A DNA stretch of 64,000 bases, from NCBI GenBank assembly GCA_027886185.1, contig WOAB01000056.1, positions 11,532,001-11,596,000 on the forward strand, written 5' to 3'. Source of the DNA: Rheum nobile (taxonomy: Eukaryota > Streptophyta > Magnoliopsida > Caryophyllales > Polygonaceae). The translations under genes were made by a program, and so were the position numbers. Shown here piece by piece: positions 55,142 through 64,000 of the stretch (position 1 is the first letter of the stretch; every line of letters starts with the position of its first letter). The notes under the pieces are model-generated. The model was not told the origin of the DNA and made no database searches. It saw only the letters and a list, made by a program, of their open reading frames with translations.

Positions 55142-58100
55142 ATGGTGAACCCAAGAAACACAAGGAACTCGACTCGAGCGGGTGCTGGGACTAGTCAGAA
55201 TCCCAGGCCAACGGGAAGAGGTGATGCACATGATGAGCACGAGTCTGAGTCTCGCAATCATCCGGGACGCGAAGGTCAGGATCAGACCCAAGCGCCGATG
55301 CTGTTTGATGCTACAACAATTGAGACGATCCGAAGCATCGTCATGCAGGCCATTACAGATGAATTACGACCTAGTGCGCCGCAAGCGCAAGAAGTGCCTA
55401 TTCATCCACTGGTTTCTGGAGTTGTGGAGCCCGAAAACCCTGTGATTCAGGAGAATGCCGTCAGGGCCAGAGACAACTATGGTCGCGCTCTTAAGACCAT
55501 CACTTCCATGAGGCCCGACAGCTATAATGGGAAAGGGGAGCCAGTAGCAGTGACTCATTGGTTCTCCCATATAGAGCGGCTATTCCGCAATGTGGAGTGT
55601 ACTGAGGCCGAGAAGGTCCACATTGCTTCTCTTCAGCTGAAGGAGGAGGTGAGTGAGTGGTGGGAGAGCACAGGTTTGGCAGATAGCCCGGTGTTGACTT
55701 GGTCGATGTTCAAGACCAAAATGACTGATCGCTTTTTCTCTCGTGCCATGAGGGAGGAGAATCACAAAGAGTTTTTGTACCCGAAGACCGATGGGTTGAA
55801 GGTGATCGAGTTGGCAGCCAAGTTTAACCATCTTCTGCAGTACGCCCCAGCCGAGATATCCAGCGAAGCTTAGAAAATCTGGTACTTCCATGAGTGGATG
55901 AATCCAGACATCAAGCCCTTGATGGTGCACCACACATGCTCTACTCTGGAGCAGTACGTGGACGCAACCTATAAGCTGGAGGTGACTCTGGAAGAGTCGA
56001 CCAAGAGGCGCAATAGGCAAAGGTCGATGCAGAACCAAGGCAGTGGCTTCAAGCGTCCTAAGCCACCGTCTAGCTTCGCCAAGTCTGGTCGAGCCAAGAC
56101 AGATACGATGCATAGAGGGTCGACTCAGCAGTTAGGGCAGAGGAGTACAGTTCAGTGCTATAACTGTGGAGTTGCTGGGCACAAGAGCAATGAGTGCCAG
56201 AAGGAGAAGAAGTCGTGCTTTGGATGTGGTCGTGATGGGCATCTGCAGCGGTTCTGTAAGCAAGGAAAGCAAAAGGGAGCTGAGTCACAGCAGGGGTCGG
56301 TCAATCAGAGTAATTGGCCCAGGTTCAAGCCAGCTGAGGCTCTGAGCCCATCAGTGCAGACTACCTCTCAGAACAAGGGGAAGGCCCCAGCTGCTTCGGG
56401 AGGTCAGGGTTAGCGCTTGTATGAGATGCGCGAGGCGGATAGACCCAACGCTCCTATTGCCCAAGGTACTCTATACCTTCATTCTGCTTCTGTGCGCATT
56501 CTGTTTGATTCTGGAGCTACGCATTCCTTTATTTCGGATATCTGTGTTAGCAAGTTAGGTTTAGTTTGCAATGAATCTTGCGAGCCTTTTGTTGTGAATC
56601 TTCCGAATGGCGAACGTTTGGTTGGAACCAAGCGCATGTCCGAGTTCCCGATTACCATCCAAGGCAAGGAGTTTGAGGCAGATCTGATCTGTATAGCCAT
56701 GGCTCCGTATGACATCATTCTTGGTATGGATTGGCTGACGCGTCACAAGGCGGTGATCGACTTCAATTCGAGAATAGTGACGGTGACATCTAAGGGCCAA
56801 TTCGTGTGCAAGTTCAAGGGTCGAAATGACGCTGACAACGGCAAGCTGATCAATGCGATGGCTGCGTTTAAGCTACTACGACAAGGATGTGTCGGGTACC
56901 TTTGTTACTTGGATGCGCTCGCAAGAGATGGACCCGCAATTCTTGATATTCCGGTGGTTCAAGAGTTCTCAGATGTCTTCCCAGAAGAGATTCCCGGATT
57001 ACCTCCACAACGTGACGTAGAGTTTGCCATTGATCTTGAGCCTGGTACCGCGCCAATCTCTAAGGCTCCGTACCGGATGGCTCTTGTAGAGATGCAATAG
57101 TTGAAGAACCAGCTTGAAGAGCTTCTTGACAAAGGATATATCAGGCCGAGTACGTCGCCGTGGGGTGCTCCGGTGCTGTTCGTCAAAAAGAAGGACGGAT
57201 CGTTCCGAATTTGTATCGACAACCGAGAGTTGAACAAGGTGACGATCAAGAACAAGTACCCGTTACCGAGGATCGACGATCTGTTGGATTAGTTGCAAGG
57301 GGAGAAGGTATTCTCTAAGATCGACCTGAGATCGGGTCATCATCAGCTAAGGATTCGTGAGCAGGATATCCCTAGAACCGCGTTCAGGACCCGTTATGGT
57401 CATTACGAGTTCGTGGTGATGCCTTTTGGGCTTACGAATGCCCCAACCGTCTTTATGGATCTGATGAACCGATGTTTCCACCAATATCTGGACAAGTTCG
57501 TGGTGATTTTCATCGACGACATTCTGATTTATTCTCCGGATAAAGAGGTGCACGAGGAACATCTGTGGATTGCTTTATCAGTCCTTAGGCAGCATGAGCT
57601 TTATGCTAAACTGTCTAAGTGTGAGTTCTAGATGAAGGAGGTGGCTTTCTTAGGCCATGTGATCAATGAGGATGGGGTTATGGTTGATCCCTAGAAGATT
57701 AAAGCAGTGACAAATTGGAAGCAACCTCAGAATGTGAAGGAGGTGCACAGTTTTCTTGGACTTGCCGGGTATTACAGACGGTTTGTGGAAGGGTTTTCTA
57801 AGACCGCTCTCCCTCTGACCAATCTACTCCGCAAGGTCCACAAGAAGTTTGTCTGGAGTGACAAGTGTGAGGCCATTTTCCAGGAATTGAAGCGACGGCT
57901 GACCTCGACACCAGGTTTGGCACTGCCAGAAGGGAATGACGATTATGTGGTCTACAGTGATGCCTCAAAGAGTGGTTTGGGTTGTGTACTGATGCAAAGA
58001 GGCAGAGTCATTGCTTATGCGTCCAGACAGCTCAAGACCTACGAGGAGAACTACCCGACCCATGATCTGCAATTAGCCGCAGTGGTGTTTGCGCTGAAGA

Positions 58101-59812
58101 TTTGGAGGCATTACCTCTATGGTACAAGATGCCAAGTCTTCACCGATCACAAGAGTCTCAAGTACATATTTACTCAAAAGGAGCTGAATATGAGACAGCG
58201 CTGTTGGCTGGAGTTGCTGAAGGACTACGACACCGAGTTGTTGTACCATCCGGGTAAGGCTAATGTGGTGGCCGATGCATTGAGCTGGAAGACAATGCAC
58301 GAGACAGTAGTTGCCCTACTTACTGCTCAGAACAAGCTGAACCGAGAGTTGTGCGACATTAAAGTTCTGTATGATCAGCATAGATTCTTCCTAAGTATGC
58401 TGGAAATTCAAGCTACGCTGCTGGATCAGATCAAGGAAAAGCAAGTCGACGACATCATCTTGGTGAAGCTAAGCAGTGAGGTGATGGATGGGAAAGCTCC
58501 CAGTTTTGTGGTTCAGAATGATGGATCACTTTGGTTTCAGGACAGAATCTGTGTGCCAAACGCAGAAGGCCTTCGCCAGTTGGTGATGTGAGAGGCCCAT
58601 TCCTCAGCATATTTTGTGCATCCAGGTTCCAGCAAGATGTACAAGGATCTTTGGAAGAAGTTTTGGTGGCCAAACATGAAGTGGGACGTGGCAGACTTCT
58701 TGGTGAAGTGCTTAACTTGCCAGAAGGTCAAAATAGAACACCGCAGGCCAGGTGGTGAGTTTCTACCTCTCCCAATGCCAGAATGGAAGTGGAAAGACAT
58801 TGCCATGGACTTTGTTACTGGGCTGCCAAAGACTAGAAGTCAAAAGGATGCTATCTGGGTAATTATGGATCGGCTTATGAATAGTGCTCATTTTATAGCC
58901 ATTAAGACCACATGGGAGGCCCAGAAGTTAGCAGAAGTCTACCAGCAGGAGATTGTCCGTTTACATGGTATCCCTAAGACCATTGTATCGGATCGAGATG
59001 GCCGTTTCATGTCTAGGTTCTGGAAAGAACTTCATAAGGCCATGGGCACCGAACTGAGATTCAGCACAGCATTTCATCCTCAGAGAGATGGCCAGTCTGA
59101 AAGGACCATTCAGACTCTGGAGGACAGCTTGAGTCTGATTGAGTTCACGTACAACAATAGCTGGCATGCGACGATCAAGATGGCTCCGTTCGAAGCTCTA
59201 TATGGTCGTAGATGCAGATCTCCGATTTGTTGGGATGATAACGCCGACAAGATTCTGCTTGGACCAGAGTTGGTCGAGAGGACAGCTTCAGACATTGCGC
59301 TGATTAGACAGAGGATGTTGACCATTCAGAGCCGACATAAGTTATACACAGATTGGAAGCGTAGAAATGTCGAGTTCGAGGTCGGTGACAAGGTCTTCGT
59401 CAAGGTATTGCCGTCCAAAGGAGTGTTCAGGTTTGGTAAGCGTGGAAAGCTCAACCCTCGCTACGTGGGACCATTTGAGATTCTGGATAGAGTGGGATCT
59501 CTAGCGTACCGTTTGGCATTGCCGCCATCGGCTCACCCAATGCATAACGTGTTCCACGTATCTTTGCTCAGAAAGTATGTGTTAGATGAGTCTCATATGT
59601 TGAGCTATGAGGACATCGAGATTCAAGCAGATGGTACTTACGAGGAAAGGCCAATGCGCATTTTGGAGCATCGGGAGAAGCAATTGCGCAACAAGATCAT
59701 ACCGCTGGTGCGGATTCTGTGGTCCAAGTCAGGGACTGAAGTGGTTACTTGGGAAATGTGGGAAACCGAGTCAGATATGCTCAGGCGTTTTCCCGAGTTA
59801 TTCTCGACCTAA
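55142..59812 (+). pseudogene. gag-pol: Tekay copy 2: gag-pol polyprotein with seven stops
   Basis: All parts stay in one frame: 1557 codons from ATG 55142 (MVNPRNTRN). Gag domain at about residues 110-240 (THWFSHIERLF). Two CCHC knuckles at ~339-352 and ~359-372 (CYNCGVAGH, CFGCGRDGH). Protease DSGATHSFI near 456. RT with VFSKIDLRSG near 720 and catalytic FIDDILIYS near 790. RNase H YSDASKSG near 938. Integrase with zinc finger, MDFVTGLP, VSDRDGRF and HPQ-GQSER. C-terminal chromodomain-like segment. Stops: 55871, 56411, 57098, 57290, 57629, 57692 and 58589. A 45-bp in-frame piece is missing near 59117 compared with copy 1. It is dead as a protein but otherwise complete. Confidence 0.9.
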
Positions 59813-59831
59813 GTTTCGGGGTCGAAACTCC

Positions 59832-59850
59832 TTTTAAGGGGGAGGAGATG
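59832..59850 (+). other. Tekay polypurine tract
   Basis: TTTTAAGGGGGAGGAGATG lies directly before the right LTR. The same tract precedes the middle LTR at 51166-51184. Confidence 0.88.
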
Positions 59851-62285
59851 TGATACCCTGTAATTTTTGTAAGGTTATTTTGGGAATTTTGGGATTTTTC
59901 TCGGACGCCTGTTTGGCACGTTGGATTTAATTCAGAGAGTTTGAGACATTCTGTAATGTGCTCTATATCTATAATGTTTTCTCAGTGAAATAATATACAG
60001 TCGACGTGTTTTGAAAGTTTATATTCGTTCGGGTATGAGTAATTTTGACCCGGGGTTAAGGTTTTTTTCCCAAAAGGCCAGCACGGGGCTCGAGAAGATC
60101 GGATCTGGCCTCGGCCGCGGTCAAACCCACCACGACCGCGGCCAAGGCCATAATTCAACCATGTCAGCTACGATTTTAGGCGTAGCTGGGTTTGGGCCGC
60201 GACCTAGGCCAATTTGATGGCCGCGACCAGGCCGCGACCGCGACCAGGGTAGCTTGGCGTCGTTGGTAGCCCTGCTCGCCGGATTTTCTGGTCGCCGTCT
60301 ATGTTTTAGCCCTTCCACACAGCTTCTTCTCCACCAATGGCGTGGGCTATTTAAGGGGAGTGTTGGGCAAGGATTTTGGGCACAAATCAGATCCAAACCA
60401 CTCCTAAAAATGCCTCGCTGGAGTTTTAAAGTCTCGTCGGAAAATTCAAGGTTCTCGCCGGAGCTTTGTTTGTGTTTTTAGAAGGTCCCCAGTGGTGCTT
60501 TCGTGTCCCAAAGGAGGGTTAGAAGCCAAAGAGGTCCAAAAGGGAGCAAGAAACCACGACGTCGGTGAGTTTTTCTTCTCGCCGGTTGCTTTTTGTTCGT
60601 GGCCGCGACCGCGGCCATGCTTCTTGTTCGAATCTTCATCTTCCAGAAAACCGCAACCGCGGCCCGTTAACCGCGCCCGCGGCCGCCAGTGATCGAGCCC
60701 ATTTTGTGGCTTGGTCACGTGGTTTTCGAGATGGGTTTTGTTTCTTTCGTTTCCTTTCGTTATTCTTTAGATTCGTACTAGTTATGTCGGATCTAACTTA
60801 GGGTTCCTTTTATGGGTCAACCCGAAGGTTGTTGTGCTGTCAGAGCTATACCCGTGTCAAGCCCGGAATCCCGTCGTCGTATTTAGGCTTTTCTGCGGAC
60901 TAAGCAAGTGGCGGTTCGCTCTTGCTCATCGTTCCATATTTACATTAGTTATCAGTTATTCATCTGAATAATTAATTTAGGGCGATTATGCTATTTGTCT
61001 GGAAAAAGGTTTTATAAACTGTTTTGGAAAATCATATAATAGGTTGTATATCTGTTAGAACATCGCTATTATTGATGATCGCCTTTCGGGCATTTATGTG
61101 GATTTTATCCTATATTGTTGTTGTGCTGGAACTACTTAGTTAGCACTGTTAGACAGGAACATCACTTGGACTCCGTCCAGTCGTTTCTTTATAATCTGGT
61201 ATCGGGGCAGTCTATCTCCATTTGGTACTCTTTAAGGTCATGACCGGTCTCTTTCACAAGAGTATAGAGGCAGGACACTTAGCTGGTGTCATTATTCCGG
61301 GATCTCTTTCCCTTTCGGTGTACGTCACTCTCGACGAAACGTACGCTAAGATGTGTCATTCCAAATGGTGAGGTACACATGTAAAAGTCTATAATGTGAT
61401 GTGTGTTTTGAAACATAATCAGATAAGTGCTACTTTGACGCACATAATTAATGAACACTCGGCGAGTAGGGCAGCTAGGTAATAGTGCCGCTAGGAAAGC
61501 TCGTCTTGACTTGAATGTAGTACGTCTTCTTTCCAATCTGGATTCGCTGTAAGGCGGTGAGGTTGGTCGTGGACCGAAGCATCTCAGTCAGTTTTTAAAT
61601 CATCGATTATATGATTCTTGTATTGTCCAGACTTGTCATATTCCCTTAAGACTCAATCTCTTGGAGTCTCTTTCGGGTCGGTTTCTGTGGAGATTCAGTC
61701 TTCCGGAGTCGTCTCTTGTGCATACCTTTTGTCATATTCCAGTAGAAGTGTGAAGGTTGACTGTCGTTATTGGCTTTTATTCGAGAAGCGACGAGTTTAA
61801 ACCTAGCGCAACTACTTCGAACCTTCTGCTTTGTTCCCTTGCTAGTCTATTCAGTAGACTAACCCACGTACATTGTTCTCTGCATGTGGGCTGGTGACAT
61901 CCGTTCGATTCGGCACATCAGGTAGGAAGTAGTTCAGAAGAATAGAAGGACTATGGAGTCAACAATGGTTTTCGAATGTTTTAATATTGTCTTTGATCAG
62001 GTCGAGATCTTTTGGGCAATGGATTTGGTTTATAATGTACTTTAAGACTTCAGTTGTGTTTGGTTTAAACTTTGTGTTTTGCCTATCCGGGATTGGGTTG
62101 TAATCCCGTAACTTATGTTTTGTTGAACCATGTTATGTTCTGGTTTGAATGCCTTGATCATTGTGTATCACTTGTATTTCATTATAGTATTTAAACGGTA
62201 AAGCCTTGGGTGATCTCGGTAAGGAACACTGGGGTCATTGGCGGTAATACCTTTCCAAAAAGGGTTAAGTTTTGGGAGTGTTACA
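59851..62285 (+). repeat. Tekay LTR (right)
   Basis: 2435 bp, ends TGATACCCTG...GGAGTGTTACA. Compared with the middle LTR it has a ~50-bp extra piece at about 60414-60470 and lacks one GC-palindrome unit near 60620. TATTTAAG at 60348. Confidence 0.9.
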
Positions 62286-62421
62286 GGAGATGCTCCAAAG
62301 GGAGCAATTATGGAGGCGTTGACTAAGAGGGAACATGGTCTAAGGTTCAAAACTTTCCATGGGGAGTTTCAGCAGGAAGAGACGAGTAGGTGGATTCCGA
62401 GGGGATCCTACTCTAGGTGAT
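62286..62421 (+). pseudogene. pol: Athila-2 pol C-terminal tail
   Basis: About 45 codons ending in TGA (62419-62421), resuming the Athila-2 sequence after the Tekay dimer (GDAPKGAIMEA..., ending WIPRGSYSR). It is placed as the integrase C-terminal end because the conserved Athila post-pol stem-loops follow at 62446-62484. The upstream integrase is missing. Confidence 0.65.
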
Positions 62422-62445
62422 AGTTGATCTACCAGTACGTCGAGC

Positions 62446-62484
62446 CAACGACGGTAACCAAGGCGTTGTTCGGGAGGCAACCCG
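62446..62484 (+). other. Conserved post-pol stem-loops of Athila-2
   Basis: CAACG/CGTTG (62446-62450 with 62464-62468) then CGGG-AGGCAA-CCCG (62471-62484). Compare Athila-1 16508-16544. Confidence 0.6.
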
Positions 62485-63266
62485 TGGTAGTTTTTTTCAT
62501 TGATTTTTCTCTTCTTTAGATTAATTTTGTAATTTCTTTTGCTTTGTTTCGTTCGCCTGTCACTAACATTTTAGGTACAAAAGTAAATGGAGAGGAGACG
62601 GTGTTCTCAAAAGCCGCACCGCCCCGCGGCGACCCTCACCGCCCCGTGGTGGATTTCTGGTATATTTTCTCCCTTCCAAAAAAAAAAGAGAATAAAGGGC
62701 CCTGAAATAACCTTAAACGGGAAGTAAAATTTTTATTTCTTTAGTGGTTACGAAGGATTTGACGGATCGGGCCCCTATTTGGGCCGAGATTTCTCTATGG
62801 GCCATTGTACATGGCCGGCCCATCATCATCCCTTCCTTCCCTTTCCCCTTCCCTAACCTAGCCCCCACTCTCACAAAACCCTTCATTCCCAACACCCCTC
62901 TCAAGCTCCCAAGCCAAATCCCCCATTATCCCTCTTGTTCTTGATCCAAATCTAGCCCCAAATTGCCTAAACCTTGAGTTTCTTTGCCCAATTTGGAGTC
63001 TAACCTCACAAACAAGCCAAACATAACCCCACTGCATCGTTGTTGCCCCGCCTCACGCTGCCCCACCTCGCGTTGCACTGCTCTGCGTCGCTGTTGTCAC
63101 CGCCCCTCGTCGACTCCACCGCGACCCGGCCAGAAGTTCCAGTTGTTCTCACCGCGACCCGACGACTCGTCCACCGCCCCGCGTCGAGACATCCAAGCGT
63201 CGTGTGTTTGCTCGTTTGTAAGTCCTCTTGGTTGCCCTTTGTTTTGAGCACTTCAATTCATTACTT
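62485..63266 (+). other. Athila-2 spacer between pol and env-position gene
   Basis: No supported gene. GC palindromes occur at 62617-62655 and 63110-63190, and a CCTTAAACGGG motif at 62711 resembles the Athila-1 hairpin loops. Pyrimidine-rich near 62825-62940. Confidence 0.65.
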
Positions 63267-64000
63267 ATGGCACATAGGGGTAGGAAGCAAGTGTCTACGA
63301 GGGATGAGAATGAGGTATACAATGTTGTGAAGGAGAGGAAGGTGTTGGCTACTAAGTTCTTTGACAAGCCGACTTTGGCTGAGATTGGTATGTTGGAGTG
63401 TGTATCCATGTGCTTAGCAGAGTGTGGTCTAGGGACTATCTTGAACAAGGCTGCCCATGCGTACCCCGAGCTTTGATACCAGTTCATTGCCTCTTTTAAG
63501 AGGTATTCTGATGGTTCCATTGATAAGAGACTGATGAAGGTCACGTTCACTTACAATGGGCGTGATTATGCGTTGTCTGCTGCGGAGATTCGTGATGCCC
63601 TGTGCATTACAAAGGAGACGTCTGATGGGTGGTCTGGTGGCATTGTTGAGACAAATATGATGGAGTTTTGGGAGGCTGCCACGCATAGGAAGTTCAAGAA
63701 GGGCCAGAAGGTGAACTCAAAGTTGGTGAACCCATGCCTACGGTTGATCCACAAGGTGATGATGAGAGATTTCTTTGGCCATGCTGATGATGGGAAGGTC
63801 CCTCTGAAGGACTTCTAGTGGTTTCTGAGCATCTTGGAGATTGTTACGTATACGTCGTGTTGGGCTACCCTCTTTCTGGGTTCCCTGAAGAGGATTCAGG
63901 ATGGTGAGCCACGTGATATCTGTGGGGGTGGTTTGATCACCCTTCTTTGTGCTGACATTATTGCCACCGATCGAATTCCTCGGCCGGTTGCTCACGCGGT
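63267..64000 (+). pseudogene. Athila-2 env-position gene (broken, runs off the window)
   Basis: ATG 63267 (MAHRGRKQV) opens a frame with in-frame stops TGA 63474-63476 and TAG 63816-63818 that is otherwise open to the window edge. It aligns with the Athila-1 gene at 17456: a basic start, then GLGTIL-type, FIASFKRY and ALCI motifs match GLGSFF, FLASFDNH and ALGI. The shared core suggests a conserved protein of unknown role; no signal peptide or membrane helix is clear. The end lies outside. Confidence 0.7.

Larger units (their letters stand above)
48856..62285 (+). mobile_element. Tekay-type chromovirus dimer with a 5' deletion (pol part - LTR - full interior - LTR)
   Basis: Order: partial pol (48856-51184), LTR (51185-53596), PBS, extra ORF, gag-pol, PPT, LTR (59851-62285). 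The left pol part matches 57566-59850 closely (~4 % differences in a hand-checked stretch; the LTRs differ by ~3 %). Two interiors sharing a middle LTR imply a tandem dimer from recombination, whose left LTR and 5' interior were lost together with Athila-2 RT-IN. Chromovirus features: iMet PBS, two CCHC knuckles, IDDILIYS RT and a chromodomain-like C-terminus. Confidence 0.85.
44693..64000 (+). mobile_element. Athila-2 (3' end beyond the window), disrupted by a Tekay dimer
   Basis: 5' LTR 44693-46069, PBS, gag and protease to about 48855, then a foreign Tekay block 48856-62285, then the Athila-2 pol C-terminus (62286-62421), the conserved post-pol stem-loops and an env-position gene running off the window. 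RT, RNase H and the integrase core (about 3 kb) are missing, so a deletion joined the protease end to the inserted element. The 3' LTR is outside. Confidence 0.85.

Overview
The window is plant nuclear DNA, probably from a eudicot with a repeat-rich genome. This rests on plant-specific transposon lineages: Athila and Tekay/Del-type Ty3/gypsy retrotransposons, tandem TRIM elements, a CACTA (En/Spm) element, a PIF/Harbinger transposon and a long foldback element. I found no convincing host gene. The sequence does not name the species.

Layout. 1-8446: a tandem array of a miniature LTR retrotransposon (seven ~200-bp LTRs visible), split at 714-4329 by a 3.6-kb solo LTR with a perfect 5-bp target duplication. 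9377-21864: a long inverted-repeat (foldback, MULE-like) element that received a complete 11,244-bp Athila element, Athila-1 (9599-20842, 1244-bp LTRs, TSD CTAGC). 21875-25977: AT-rich DNA with local tandem repeats, two copies of a dispersed repeat and the remnant of a long LTR. 25978-29827: a non-autonomous CACTA element (TSD GAA) inside that LTR remnant. 30578-39620: the 3' end of a PIF/Harbinger element whose transposase pseudogene is split by a minus-strand chromovirus (31218-39180, TSD GCCTC) with 3-kb LTRs and only 1.8 kb of eroded interior.

39621-44692: the LTR of another Athila-like element (Athila-4), split by a 3.9-kb minus-strand solo LTR (39853-43770, TSD AAGAA) and cut off by Athila-2. 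44693 to the window end: Athila-2, whose RT, RNase H and integrase are missing; in their place lies a Tekay-type chromovirus dimer with a 5' deletion (48856-62285). The Athila-2 pol tail and env-like gene resume at 62286, and its 3' LTR lies beyond the window.

How the parts work. Athila-1 carries a full set of retroelement parts: LTR promoter, PBS, gag, protease-RT-RNase H-integrase, an env-position gene and PPT. Gag has two in-frame stops and the env-position gene is broken, but pol is open over 1254 codons. The Tekay copy reads gag-pol in one frame with seven stops. It also carries an intact extra 353-codon frame upstream of gag, with an acidic repeat, a possible N-terminal acylation signal and a basic tail.

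The most unusual signal is structural. Four unrelated LTR families carry family-specific inverted repeats (mostly GC-rich, often with a GACC or AACC centre) about 80-260 bp upstream of the TATA-like box. In Athila-1 and Athila-2 the same motif also recurs in the gag C-terminus and the 3' region. Athila-1, the solo LTRs and the CACTA element also carry arrays of short hairpins whose stems differ but still pair, while the loops stay alike.
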